Shown here piece by piece: positions 35,870-44,530 of a stretch of 64,000 bases of DNA. How positions within the stretch are numbered: the stretch's first letter is position 1; every line of letters begins with the position of its first letter. The notes beneath the pieces are model-generated. The model did no database searches, was not told where the DNA came from, and worked only from the letters and a program-made list of their open reading frames with translations. The stretch comes from an uncultured Prolixibacteraceae bacterium (lineage in GTDB: Bacteria; Bacteroidota; Bacteroidia; Bacteroidales; Prolixibacteraceae), in contig CALGIG010000076.1 in assembly GCA_937915865.1 (NCBI GenBank), positions 62,001 through 126,000 of the forward strand, in the 5' to 3' direction. Made by a program: the position numbers and the translations under genes.

Positions 35870-36122
35870 TGTTTGTTTCAGTTTTCTTAGCAGGAACAAA
35901 AATAACTGAAAAGCTCAAAATAGTTGACTTTTGCAACTATTTAAGGCGTTTGTTAGTTTTTTGTTAATACAAAGTTCATGGATACTATCAAATAAGGGAT
36001 GAAATAATTTGGGAAACAATTGAAACAGAAATCATTCCTTTGAAAATGAAATCGCAGGAATTAATACTGTATCTTAGAGTTTGATTCTGGTTTATTTTAT
36101 TTGCTGAAGAGTTTCTCGTTCT

Positions 36123-36761
36123 CTAAATCAGTTTCAACAGATATTTTGCTCCTTCGTAAAAGAAGAAACCAGAGAAGATAAATAAGCAAATACCTAAAAG
36201 TTGCATTATCCAGCGATATACATTGTTGGAGATAAACGCTTTTGATTTGCTTACAAAATGAGCAATTAAAATCTTGGAACCAGTCAGGCAAATATAAAAC
36301 GACAAAAAATAGCTGCCCACAGCAAAAATATCAGTTTGATACGCTTTCAAAGCCAATGGTGCACCAACTGTAATCCAGAAAACATAAGGGTGCGGATTCA
36401 GTATATTAGCCAAAATTCCTTTTTTAAGTGAATTGGCAGGTAATTCTGGTTGATCGATAACCAACGATTTTGTAGAAAATGTTTCCCAGCCGAGAAACGC
36501 TATAAACAACCCACCTAAAATTGAGATAAAACCTAACATTGAACTAAATTGTGACAAACCTGTGAAAACGAAAATGGATGCCATAACAATCAAAATGTCA
36601 GTAAATAAAGGCGAAATAGCAATTTTAATTCCTTCTTTCCGGTTATGTTTCAGCGTTTCAGAAACTACCAGCGTAAGTAGCGGCCCAGGCGAAATTCCGG
36701 CAGATAATCCCAGGAAGCCACCGATGGATGCGAACTTTAGTATTTCTAAAATTTCAGTCAT
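36123..36761 (-). CDS. LysE-family amino acid exporter
   Basis: A 212-residue protein with six predicted helices and the LysE/RhtB N-terminal signature GLSAGISPGPLLTLVVSETL, followed by KEGIKIAISPLFTDILIVM. The middle contains NPHPYVFWITVGAPLAL, also typical. The family exports amino acids such as lysine, arginine, threonine or homoserine. It lies downstream of a bidirectional terminator that separates it from carB, so it is not clearly part of the arginine cluster despite its proximity. Confidence 0.88.
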   Translation of the reverse strand: MTEILEILKFASIGGFLGLSAGISPGPLLTLVVSETLKHNRKEGIKIAISPLFTDILIVMASIFVFTGLSQFSSMLGFISILGGLFIAFLGWETFSTKSLVIDQPELPANSLKKGILANILNPHPYVFWITVGAPLALKAYQTDIFAVGSYFLSFYICLTGSKILIAHFVSKSKAFISNNVYRWIMQLLGICLFIFSGFFFYEGAKYLLKLI

Positions 36762-36814
36762 TAATTTTGAGTTTTTTGGCTCCTGAAATTAAACGATTTG
36801 CTTAAAAAACAAGC

Positions 36815-36852
36815 AAAAAGGTCATCCTGAAAATTTCGGAATGACCTTTTTT
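36815..36852. terminator. Bidirectional terminator between carB and lysE-family gene
   Basis: AAAAAGGTCAT (36815-36825) pairs with ATGACCTTTTTT (36841-36852). A- and T-runs on both sides allow function in either direction; on the minus strand it would end carA-carB transcripts. Confidence 0.75.
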
Positions 36853-36853
36853 A

Positions 36854-36892
36854 GCCTCTCCCTGAAAGGGAGAGGTTGTGTGAGATGGGCTT
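36854..36892. repeat. Single palindromic repeat unit after carB
   Basis: AGCC and GGGCT form the outer arms, and CTCTCCCT-GAA-AGGGAGAG an inner stem. This is a single unit of the GC-rich palindrome family that appears doubled elsewhere in the window. It lies just after the carB stop. Confidence 0.7.
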
Positions 36893-36893
36893 T

Positions 36894-39800
36894 TTAATCT
36901 TTGTACTCGTCCCAGCTTTTAATCGATAAATCTTCAATTTTATAGCGGCACAAGGCATAAATGAAAGCGCTGGCCACGCGTGCATTGGTAATCAACGGAA
37001 TGCTGTAATCGATGGCGCTACGGCGAATGGTGTATCCATTGGTAATTTCGCGGGTTGTGTGGTCTTTCGGAATGTTGATCACCAAATCAATTTTCTTTTC
37101 CTTGATGTATTCCAGTGTATTCGGATGTTTGTCGGTTTCGTCGGGCCAGTAAAGATGGGTCGACTCAACCCCATTTTCAGCTAAGAATTTGTGCGTACCA
37201 CCGGTTGCAAACAGATTAAAGCCACGTTCAGCTAGCATTTTTGTGCTGGCAAGCAATTCAACCTTCGAGCGGGTTTCGCCCGAAGAAATCAGAATATTCT
37301 TTTTCGGGATGGAATAACCTACTGACAACATTGATTTTAAAATGGCTTCGTAAAAGTTCTCGCCGATACAAGCAACTTCACCGGTTGACGACATATCCAC
37401 ACCCAAAACCGGGTCGGCATTCAACAGACGGGCAAACGAGAACTGCGCTGCTTTTACACCAACATAATCAAGTTCGAACAGTGATTTGTCAGGTGTTTGG
37501 AATGGTACGTTGAGCATGGCTTGAGTGGCAATTTCAATCATGTTGTATTTCATAACTTTTGATACAAACGGGAAACTGCGAGAAGCCCTGAGGTTACATT
37601 CAATTACCTTAATATCATTGTCTTTAGCCAGCAATTGCATATTAAAAGGACCGGTTATATCGAGAGCTTTGGCAATTTTACGGGCAATTTTCTTGATGCG
37701 GCGAATAGTTTCGATATATAACTTTTGAGGAGGGAAAACGATAGTTGCATCGCCCGAGTGAACTCCGGCAAACTCAACATGCTCGGAAATAGCATAAGCT
37801 ACAACCTCGCCGTTTTTAGCCACTGCATCAATCTCTATTTCTTTAGCTTGTTCAATAAATTCTGAAACTACAACCGGGTGTTCTTTGGATACGTTGGCTG
37901 CCAGGTTCAGGAAGTGTTCCAATTGGTCTTTGTTCGAAACCACATTCATGGCAGCGCCCGAAAGTACGTATGACGGACGAATCAGCACCGGGAATCCCAC
38001 TTCATCAACAAATTTGTAAATGTCGTCGATGCTGGTAAGTTCCGACCAGCGTGGTTGGTCAATTCCCAGAGAATCGCACAACGAACTAAATTTTTGGCGG
38101 TCTTCGGCACGGTCGATATTCACCGGCGATGTTCCCAAAATTGGCACTTGCTGGCGGTGCAGCTTCATTGCCAGGTTGTTCGGAATCTGGCCTCCCATCG
38201 AGAGTACAACACCTTTCGGAAGTTCGAGATCGACAATATCCATCACGCGCTCAAAGGTCAGCTCGTCGAAATACAACCTGTCGCAGGTATCGTAGTCGGT
38301 ACTCACAGTTTCAGGGTTGTAGTTGATCATGATCGAGCGGTAGTTTTCCTTGTGGATTGTAGTAATGGCGTTTACACTACACCAGTCAAACTCAACCGAA
38401 CTACCAATGCGGTATGCACCCGACCCCAAAACGATTACCGATTTACCATCGTGTTGAAATTCGATGTCATGTTCGGCACCGTTGTAAGTAAGGTACAAAT
38501 AGTTGGTCTGTGCCGGATATTCGCCAGCCAGCGTATCAATTTGCTTAACAAATGGCAAAATATTTTTGCTTTTACGAAGTTCCCGCACTTTCAGTAAATC
38601 TTCGTTAATTGCCTTGTTCGATGATTTCAACACCAAACGGGCGACCTGAAAATCGGAAAAACCTTCTTTTTTAGCCTGAAGCAACAATTCGTAGCTGAGC
38701 AATTGGAGAGATGAAACCTGTTCGAGTTGAATTTTTGTTTTGTGGATGTTTTGCAGTTTCTGGAGGAACCAACGGTCGATTTTGGTTTTTTCGTATATCT
38801 CATCAATAGTATAACCTTTATTGAAAGCTTCATTAATAGCGAAGATACGACGGTCGGTTGGATGTACCAGTTCTTCGTCGATTTGCTCAATGGTTATTTC
38901 CTCTTTATTACCAACAAAACCATGCATTCCAATACCCACCATGCGGATACCTTTTTGGATAGCTTCTTCGAATGATCGGCCAATCGACATGATTTCGCCA
39001 ACTGATTTCATTGAGCTTCCAAGGTTTTTTGAAACTCCCGAAAACTTATTTAAATCCCAGCGAGGAATCTTACAAACGATGTAATCGAGAGCTGGTTCGA
39101 AAGCTGCTGTGGTAACTTTAGTTACCTGATTGTTAAGCTGGTGGAGGCCGTAACCTAAACCTAATTTTGCAGCTACAAAAGCCAGCGGATAACCGGTAGC
39201 TTTTGATGCCAGTGCCGATGAACGCGACAAACGGGCATTCACTTCAATCACGCGGTAATCTTCGGAATAAGGATCCAAAGCGTACTGAACGTTACATTCG
39301 CCCACGATACCAATATGGCGGATGATTTTTATAGCCAGAGCACGCAGCTTGTGGTATTCAGAGTTTGATAGCGTTTGAGATGGAGCAACCACTATACTTT
39401 CTCCTGTATGAATTCCCAGCGGGTCGAAGTTTTCCATGTTACAAACTGTAATACAGTTGTTGAATCGGTCGCGGACTACTTCGTATTCCACTTCTTTCCA
39501 GCCTTTAATCGATTCTTCAACCAAAATCTGCGGCGAATAAGTGAAAGCTTTTGAAGCAAGGTTTTCCAGTTCTTCATCGTTAGCGCAGAATCCGCTACCT
39601 AAGCCGCCCAATGTGTAAGCGGCGCGGATAATGATTGGATAACCAACTGTTTTAACAGCTTCTTTGGCCTCTTCCATATTGGTGCAGGCAATACTACGTG
39701 GTGTTTTTACGTCGATTTCGGCCAACTTTCCGGCGAAAATTTCGCGGTCTTCGGTGTCGATAATAGCCTGAACCGGAGTACCAACAACTTTTACATTGTA

Positions 39801-40127
39801 TTTTTCAAGAATACCACCTTTAAAAAGTGCTACACCGCAGTTTAAAGCTGTTTGACCACCGAATGCAAGTAAAATTCCATCTGGTTTTTCCTTTACGATA
39901 ACTTGTTCAACAAAATACGGAGTAACAGGAAGGAAGTAAATGCGGTCGGCAATATCCGCCGAAGTTTGGATAGTTGCAATGTTCGGGTTAATCAGAATGG
40001 TTTCAACATTTTCTTCTTTCAACGCTTTAAGGGCTTGCGATCCAGAGTAGTCAAATTCACCGGCCTCACCTATTTTCAGCGCTCCCGAGCCAAGTACGAT
40101 TACTTTTTTAACTTCTTTATTTATCAT
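36894..40127 (-). CDS. carB: Carbamoyl-phosphate synthase large subunit
   Basis: A 1077-residue synthetase making carbamoyl phosphate from bicarbonate, ammonia and two ATP for arginine and pyrimidine synthesis. The two homologous ATP-grasp halves are visible, each starting with a Rossmann segment (VIVLGSGALKIGEAGEFDYSG and VIVLGSGAYRIGSSVEFDWC). The C-terminal MGS-like allosteric domain is at about 935-1060 (LFATGGTHKFLAENGV). Full length with no damage. It lies 99 bp after carA, separated from it by one palindromic repeat unit. Confidence 0.97.
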   Translation of the reverse strand: MINKEVKKVIVLGSGALKIGEAGEFDYSGSQALKALKEENVETILINPNIATIQTSADIADRIYFLPVTPYFVEQVIVKEKPDGILLAFGGQTALNCGVALFKGGILEKYNVKVVGTPVQAIIDTEDREIFAGKLAEIDVKTPRSIACTNMEEAKEAVKTVGYPIIIRAAYTLGGLGSGFCANDEELENLASKAFTYSPQILVEESIKGWKEVEYEVVRDRFNNCITVCNMENFDPLGIHTGESIVVAPSQTLSNSEYHKLRALAIKIIRHIGIVGECNVQYALDPYSEDYRVIEVNARLSRSSALASKATGYPLAFVAAKLGLGYGLHQLNNQVTKVTTAAFEPALDYIVCKIPRWDLNKFSGVSKNLGSSMKSVGEIMSIGRSFEEAIQKGIRMVGIGMHGFVGNKEEITIEQIDEELVHPTDRRIFAINEAFNKGYTIDEIYEKTKIDRWFLQKLQNIHKTKIQLEQVSSLQLLSYELLLQAKKEGFSDFQVARLVLKSSNKAINEDLLKVRELRKSKNILPFVKQIDTLAGEYPAQTNYLYLTYNGAEHDIEFQHDGKSVIVLGSGAYRIGSSVEFDWCSVNAITTIHKENYRSIMINYNPETVSTDYDTCDRLYFDELTFERVMDIVDLELPKGVVLSMGGQIPNNLAMKLHRQQVPILGTSPVNIDRAEDRQKFSSLCDSLGIDQPRWSELTSIDDIYKFVDEVGFPVLIRPSYVLSGAAMNVVSNKDQLEHFLNLAANVSKEHPVVVSEFIEQAKEIEIDAVAKNGEVVAYAISEHVEFAGVHSGDATIVFPPQKLYIETIRRIKKIARKIAKALDITGPFNMQLLAKDNDIKVIECNLRASRSFPFVSKVMKYNMIEIATQAMLNVPFQTPDKSLFELDYVGVKAAQFSFARLLNADPVLGVDMSSTGEVACIGENFYEAILKSMLSVGYSIPKKNILISSGETRSKVELLASTKMLAERGFNLFATGGTHKFLAENGVESTHLYWPDETDKHPNTLEYIKEKKIDLVINIPKDHTTREITNGYTIRRSAIDYSIPLITNARVASAFIYALCRYKIEDLSIKSWDEYKD

Positions 40128-40191
40128 GATTCAAATAGTTTCAAGTTTCAAATTCCATTTTTCAGGTTATTCAATAGTGAACCACTTTTTT

Positions 40192-40225
40192 AAGTCCCCT
40201 CTTTTAGAGGGGGTTGGGGGAGGCT
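40192..40225. repeat. Palindromic repeat unit between carA and carB
   Basis: AAGTCCCCTCTTTTAGAGGGG followed by TTGGGGGAGGCT is a single unit of the dispersed palindrome family. It abuts the carA stop codon at 40227 and probably forms a hairpin in the carA-carB mRNA. Confidence 0.65.
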
Positions 40226-40226
40226 C

Positions 40227-41318
40227 CTATTTTTTATTTTGCTTGTATTCAATCACATTGTTGATGAAATCGTCGAACAAAAACTCGGTATCAACTGGTC
40301 CACTTGAGGCTTCAGGGTGAAACTGAGTTGAAAAGAACGGTTTCGTTTTGTGACGGATTCCTTCGTTCGTATTGTCGTTCACGTTGGTAAACAGAGGTTC
40401 CCAGTCCGATGGCAATGTCTTGGTATCAACTGCAAAACCGTGGTTCTGCGATGTGATGAAACATCTGTCGGTTCCCTGAAGCAGGACCGGCTGGTTGTGA
40501 CTTCTGTGCCCAAATTTCAGTTTATAAGTATCGGCGCCTGCGGCTCGGGCAAGCAACTGGTTGCCGAGACAAATTCCCATGATTGGTTTTTCAGCATCCA
40601 TTGTTTTTCGAATGTTTTCAACAGTAGCATCGCACAAGGCTGGATCACCCGGGCCATTGGAGAGAAATATTCCGTCAAAATCTTCCTGGTTGAAATCGTA
40701 ATCCCATGGAACGCGGATCACTGTAGCATTGCGGTTGAGCAGGCAACGAATGATGTTGTATTTCACACCACAGTCAACCAAAACTACGCGATGTTCGCCA
40801 TTTCCGTAAACTTCAACCTTGTTGGTGCTGGCAATAGCCACCAGATTTTCTTTGTTCGGATCGTAAAATTCAATGTGTTGGTCGTCAAATTCAATTTTAC
40901 CAAGCAACGAACCTTTTACACGGATGATTTTCGTCAAGGCGCGGGTATCGATACCAAAAATTCCTGGTATTTTATACTCTTTCAGCCAATCGCCTAAACT
41001 TTTAATAGCGTTCCAATGGCTGTACTCGAAAGAGTAGTCAGAAATGATCAATCCTGTAATGTGAATTTTATTCGACTCGTAAAAGTCTTCAATTCCGCCT
41101 GTCTTTGAGTCGCTCGGCACACCGTAATTCCCGATAAGGGGAAAAGTTGAAACGAGAATCTGACCCGTATATGAAGGATCTGTTAAACTTTCAGGATAAC
41201 CAGTCATAGCGGTATAAAAAACTACCTCGCCGGCTACCGATTTTTCGTACCCGAACGACTTTCCCTCAAAGGTTGTCCCATCTTCAAGAACCAATCTGGC
41301 TTTTCTAAGCTGTGTCAT
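40227..41318 (-). CDS. carA: Carbamoyl-phosphate synthase small subunit
   Basis: A 363-residue glutaminase subunit delivering ammonia to CarB. The N-terminal CPSase domain (VLEDGTTFEGKSFG, VFYTAMTGYPESLTDPSYTGQI) is followed by a class I glutamine amidotransferase domain with nucleophile Cys in GICLGNQ and the His-Glu pair in QFHPEASSGP. Asn replaces the common His of GICLGHQ. The start lies 17 nt after the stop of a 13-codon leader ORF inside a terminator-like hairpin. The gene is divergent from argR. Confidence 0.97.
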   Translation of the reverse strand: MTQLRKARLVLEDGTTFEGKSFGYEKSVAGEVVFYTAMTGYPESLTDPSYTGQILVSTFPLIGNYGVPSDSKTGGIEDFYESNKIHITGLIISDYSFEYSHWNAIKSLGDWLKEYKIPGIFGIDTRALTKIIRVKGSLLGKIEFDDQHIEFYDPNKENLVAIASTNKVEVYGNGEHRVVLVDCGVKYNIIRCLLNRNATVIRVPWDYDFNQEDFDGIFLSNGPGDPALCDATVENIRKTMDAEKPIMGICLGNQLLARAAGADTYKLKFGHRSHNQPVLLQGTDRCFITSQNHGFAVDTKTLPSDWEPLFTNVNDNTNEGIRHKTKPFFSTQFHPEASSGPVDTEFLFDDFINNVIEYKQNKK

Positions 41319-41335
41319 CGTTGCAATGCTAAATA

Positions 41336-41377
41336 TTAAAAAAAATGCGTTTGACTACGACTGTAGGGCAAACGCAT
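41336..41377 (-). CDS. Putative 13-codon leader peptide of carA
   Basis: ATG at 41377 to TAA at 41336 encodes MRLPYSRSQTHFF, with two Arg codons (CGT). The whole ORF lies inside the attenuator-like hairpin: its first three codons form the 5' arm, and the last codons cover the 3' arm and U-run. No Shine-Dalgarno is obvious, and translation is unproven. Confidence 0.4.
   Translation of the reverse strand: MRLPYSRSQTHFF
41338..41377 (-). terminator. Attenuator-like hairpin upstream of carA
   Basis: On the minus strand ATGCGTTTG (41377-41369) pairs perfectly with CAAACGCAT (41353-41345), followed by a run of eight U (41345-41338). It lies 20 nt before the carA ATG and roughly 105 nt after the predicted carA promoter. 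A full intrinsic terminator here, between promoter and gene, implies regulated read-through. Confidence 0.75.
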
Positions 41378-41482
41378 GGTTGTTATCTCTTGTTAAACAA
41401 TCTCTTTTCTTTATGTACTTCCCGATTTTCAACTTGTTTCTTTTCAAGTGTCAATTCGTTTTTGTTGTTTATTTCTGCGACA

Positions 41483-41490
41483 AAAATAGA
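41483..41490 (-). promoter_or_regulatory. -7 element for carA-carB
   Basis: TATTTTTG on the minus strand fits TAnnTTTG and lies about 165 nt upstream of carA. This leaves a long leader that contains the attenuator-like hairpin. Confidence 0.5.
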
Positions 41491-41532
41491 AATTATTTCT
41501 GAAAAAAAAGTTCATATTCAATATTAATTGCA

Positions 41533-41540
41533 TATTTTTG
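41533..41540 (+). promoter_or_regulatory. -7 element for argR
   Basis: TATTTTTG lies 25 nt upstream of the argR ATG. An ARG box lies just downstream of it, consistent with autoregulation. Confidence 0.55.
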
Positions 41541-41547
41541 CACCGAA

Positions 41548-41565
41548 AATGAATATTTATTCAAA
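41548..41565. promoter_or_regulatory. ARG box (ArgR operator)
   Basis: AATGAATATTTATTCAAA contains the palindrome TGAATATTTATTCA (41550-41563), a full match to the classical ARG box core TGAATWWWWATTCA. It directly precedes the argR ATG. A weaker half-site-like stretch (TTCATATTCAATATTAAT) lies at about 41510-41528, between the two divergent promoters. Confidence 0.75.
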
Positions 41566-42048
41566 ATGAAGAATCGCACCAAACGACAATTAGCCATCAA
41601 ACAGGCAATTCTTAGTGGCCGTATCTGCAGTCAGGATGAGCTTTTGCGCATCATGAAAGATCAGGGCTTTGAGTTGACCCAGGCAACTATGTCGCGCGAT
41701 ATGAGAATTTTAAAGGTTGCAAAAGTAGCAGATAAGACATTGGGATATGTATACGTTATTCCAGAAGGAGTTGCTGCTGAAAATCATAAGGAGAATTCGC
41801 GTATCAGTTTTTTAGCTGATGGTTTTCGCGACATCCAGTTTTCGGGAAATCTGGCTGTTATCCGAACAATGCCTGGTTATGCCAATAGCATTGCTGTAGT
41901 AATTGATAATGCAGAGCCTTATGAAATTTTAGGAACCATTGCCGGTGACGATACTATTTTGGTTATTATGCGAGAAGGTATTTCTCAAAGCGACTTGATA
42001 AATAGTCTGATATTAATAATGCCGTCGCTGGAAGATAAATTGGGATAG
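41566..42048 (+). CDS. argR: Arginine repressor
   Basis: A 160-residue ArgR. The N-terminal winged helix (about 5-70; [42 protein letters not shown]) carries the ATMSRD recognition segment. The C-terminal domain (about 85-155), with a [19 protein letters not shown] motif, forms the hexamer and binds arginine. An ARG box immediately before the start codon indicates autoregulation and probably control of divergent carA. It opens the plus-strand arginine cluster. Confidence 0.95.
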   Translation: MKNRTKRQLAIKQAILSGRICSQDELLRIMKDQGFELTQATMSRDMRILKVAKVADKTLGYVYVIPEGVAAENHKENSRISFLADGFRDIQFSGNLAVIRTMPGYANSIAVVIDNAEPYEILGTIAGDDTILVIMREGISQSDLINSLILIMPSLEDKLG

Positions 42049-42109
42049 AAAGTGATCAGTGGTCAGTTGCAGTAGGCAAAAAAGGTTGTCAGGCTGTAAT
42101 GCTTATAGT

Positions 42110-42170
42110 TGTTTAAAAGTTCCGCAGGAACGAGACGATGTAGTAGCTCCAGGTTTAGAACCTGGGATTA
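42110..42170. repeat. Palindromic repeat fragment after argR
   Basis: TTGTTTAAAAGTTCCGCAGGAAC, then CTCCAGGTTTAGAACCTGG. The GTTCCGCAGGAAC palindrome preceded by GTTTAAA resembles one arm of the 152-bp element at 4894-5045. No open frame. Confidence 0.45.
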
Positions 42171-42272
42171 AAATTAAAAAAGCAAAGACCGTTCGCAAAA
42201 AGCGTTGATAAAAGAGATTATGGTATTTCGGACGGAAATGAAAATAACGATCAAAAAAGAGAATAAGTAGAA

Positions 42273-42959
42273 ATGAAAGAATTGAAAAATATTCAGGTAA
42301 TGGTTGCCACCGAAGAGCACCTAAAATATGTTGACCAGGTGAACGACGCTATCGATATTGCCTCAAAGGAACGTGGAACAGGTATAGCCCGTCGTACTTA
42401 CGAATACATTGCTGATAAAATGCTTCAGGGTAAAGCAATTATTGCTCTTGAAAATAGCAATACCTTTGCTGGTTTTTGTTACATCGAAACGTGGGGGGCT
42501 AAAAGCTTTGTTGCTAACTCGGGTTTGATTGTTGGCAAAGATTATCGGGGTATCGGGCTTGCAACCGAAATTAAACGGAAAGCTTTTGCTTTGTCGCGTC
42601 AGAAATTTCCAGAAGCCAAAATATTTGGTTTAACAACTGGTTTGGCAGTAATGAAAATTAACCATGAATTGGGTTATCGTCCTGTAACATTTTCTGAACT
42701 TACCGACGATGAAGAATTCTGGAAAGGTTGTCAGAGTTGTGTAAATTACGACATTTTGGTACGTACAGGTAAAAGTAAATGTTTGTGTACAGGAATGTTG
42801 TTCGATCCGGCCTGGGAAAAAGAGAAAAAGGAAGGGAAGAAACAAAATGGTTGGGCTATTAAAGACACACTCCTTGATATAATTAATAAATTAAAACCAG
42901 CTAAAAATAATTCTCAGTCGAAGAAAGCAAGTGGTTTTTCATTATTTAAAGGCAAATAA
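42273..42959 (+). CDS. GNAT acyltransferase, probable N-acyl(succinyl)glutamate synthase
   Basis: A 228-residue GNAT enzyme with the acyl-CoA motif KDYRGIGLATEIKRKAF (about 90-106). Its place between argR and argG in a cluster otherwise lacking argA or argJ makes it the probable first enzyme of arginine synthesis. As the transcarbamylase here has the succinyl-type Pro90, succinyl-CoA is the likely donor, as reported for Bacteroides. A Cys-containing segment (CQSCVNYDILVRTGKSKCLC) and a basic tail follow the GNAT core. The specific substrate is an inference. Confidence 0.75.
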   Translation: MKELKNIQVMVATEEHLKYVDQVNDAIDIASKERGTGIARRTYEYIADKMLQGKAIIALENSNTFAGFCYIETWGAKSFVANSGLIVGKDYRGIGLATEIKRKAFALSRQKFPEAKIFGLTTGLAVMKINHELGYRPVTFSELTDDEEFWKGCQSCVNYDILVRTGKSKCLCTGMLFDPAWEKEKKEGKKQNGWAIKDTLLDIINKLKPAKNNSQSKKASGFSLFKGK

Positions 42960-42960
42960 T

Positions 42961-43132
42961 AAACGATGGCTCCTGGTGGAATTTTTCAGGATTATTTTCT
43001 CATGTAAAATTGGCCTTCAGCAAGCCAACAAAAAGCATCATTTAATTGATCGATCCCCTGAATCAGAAAGTGTTGTAAGTGTAATAAATTGTAAGTTTAA
43101 GCGGTTCTGTTAGTGAGTCATCGTTTTTTTTT
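42961..43132 (+). promoter_or_regulatory. Structured leader with closing 12-bp stem before argG
   Basis: AAACGATGGCTC (42961-42972) pairs with GAGTCATCGTTT (43115-43126) through 12 bp including one G-U, and a T-run follows to 43132. Inside are two hairpins, TCCTG/CAGGA (42971-42991) and TTGGC/GCCAA (43010-43028). argG starts 22 nt later. The layout suggests a folded cis-regulatory leader, but the U-run follows a very large loop, so ordinary termination is doubtful. Confidence 0.4.
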
Positions 43133-43154
43133 AATATTCAAATTCGTATAAGTC

Positions 43155-44348
43155 ATGAAAGATAAAGTAGTTTTAGCATTTAGCGGAGGTTTGGATACAT
43201 CGTATTGTGCCAAATATCTTTCGGTAGAAAAAAATCTTGAAGTTTATACTGCTATTGCCAATACTGGTGGTTTTAGTAGCTCTGAGCTTGAAATTATAGA
43301 GAAAAAAGCCTATCAACTAGGTGCAATAAAGCATGTTGCTTTGGATGTAACCAATTCGTATTACGAAAAAAGTATCAAATACATGGTTTTCGGAAATGTT
43401 CTCCGAAACAATACTTACCCCATTTCAGTAAGTTCGGAACGTGTATTTCAGGCGATTGCCATTATCGAATATGCAAAAAAAATCGGCGCCAAATATGTGG
43501 CCCACGGAAGTACAGGGGCTGGGAATGATCAGGTTCGTTTCGACCTTACCTTCCAGATTCTAGCTCCTGAAATTGAGATACTGACTCCTACCCGCGATTT
43601 GGAACTGAGTCGCCAGGAAGAAATCGACTACCTGAAACAACATGGCGTAGAAGCAGACTGGAAGAAGATGGATTACTCTATCAATAAAGGGCTTTGGGGA
43701 ACCAGCGTTGGCGGAAAAGAAACCCTGAAGTCGAATAAAACTTTGCCCGAAGAAGCATATCCATCGCAATTAACAACTTCCGACGAAAAAGAAATCAGTA
43801 TTGATTTTGTGAAAGGTGAATTGAAAGCTGTTGATGGTGTAACTTACGAAAATCCGGTGAATGCCATTAATGCGCTGGAAGCTATTGCCTCACCTTATGC
43901 TATTGGTCGCGATATGCACATTGGCGATACCATCATTGGTATTAAAGGACGCGTTGGTTTCGAAGCCGCTGCTCCGCTTATTATCATTAAGGCGCACCAG
44001 ATGCTCGAAAAACACACTTTAACCAAATGGCAGCAATACTGGAAAGAACAACTTGGAAACTGGTATGGCATGTTCCTGCACGAAGCTTTATATTTTGAAC
44101 CGGTGATGCGCGACATCGAAAAATTTCTCGAACACTCACAGGAAACTGTAACCGGGAAAGTAATCATCAAGCTGAAGCCGTACCACTACATTTTGGTTGG
44201 CGTTGAATCTGAACATGATTTAATGCGCTCTGAATTTGGTCAGTATGGCGAAAAGAACTCCGCCTGGACTGCCGATGATGTGAAAGGATTCACCAAGGTG
44301 CTTTCTACGTCGCTGAAAATTCATAATTCCGTAAATCATAGCTTTTAA
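43155..44348 (+). CDS. argG: Argininosuccinate synthase
   Basis: A 397-residue enzyme joining citrulline and aspartate with ATP. The PP-loop AFSGGLDTSYCA is at the N-terminus. Other family segments are YVAHGSTGAGNDQVRFDLTFQ, the central IDYLKQHGVEADWKKMDYSINKGLWGTS, and IGRDMHIGDTIIGIKGRVGFEAAAPL. It belongs to the shorter Bacteroidota-type branch by these sequences. It is separated from argC by one half of a palindromic double element. Confidence 0.95.
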   Translation: MKDKVVLAFSGGLDTSYCAKYLSVEKNLEVYTAIANTGGFSSSELEIIEKKAYQLGAIKHVALDVTNSYYEKSIKYMVFGNVLRNNTYPISVSSERVFQAIAIIEYAKKIGAKYVAHGSTGAGNDQVRFDLTFQILAPEIEILTPTRDLELSRQEEIDYLKQHGVEADWKKMDYSINKGLWGTSVGGKETLKSNKTLPEEAYPSQLTTSDEKEISIDFVKGELKAVDGVTYENPVNAINALEAIASPYAIGRDMHIGDTIIGIKGRVGFEAAAPLIIIKAHQMLEKHTLTKWQQYWKEQLGNWYGMFLHEALYFEPVMRDIEKFLEHSQETVTGKVIIKLKPYHYILVGVESEHDLMRSEFGQYGEKNSAWTADDVKGFTKVLSTSLKIHNSVNHSF

Positions 44349-44355
44349 GAAGCCA

Positions 44356-44530
44356 AAGCCCCCTCTAACTCCCCCGAAGGGGGAGAATATTGAGAAGTGC
44401 AAAATAATTCTCGTTTTACGAACAAAACTTAAAACTGGATTTTTCCTTTAGAATATGAACACACCTACATTAGAAGATACAAACAACGCACCCAAAGCCT
44501 TCCCCCTTCGGGGGAATAAGAAAGGGGCTT
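44356..44530. repeat. Double palindromic element spanning the argC start
   Basis: The left half (44356-44385) reads AAGCCCCCTCTAACTCCCCC-GAA-GGGGGAG. The right half (44495-44530) has TTCCCCC-TTC-GGGGGAA inside AAAGCC and GGGGCTT arms. The argC ATG (44455) lies between the halves, and the right half is translated. Architecture matches the elements at 31918-32049 and 45511-45636. Confidence 0.7.

Noticed and set aside
36123..36761. The LysE-family exporter as part of the arginine regulon
   Set aside because: A bidirectional terminator separates it from carB and no ARG box was seen near it; proximity alone is weak evidence.
40350..40997. A 215-codon open frame antisense to carA
   Set aside because: carA on the minus strand is complete with all active-site motifs; the plus-strand frame shows no family signature and no upstream signals.
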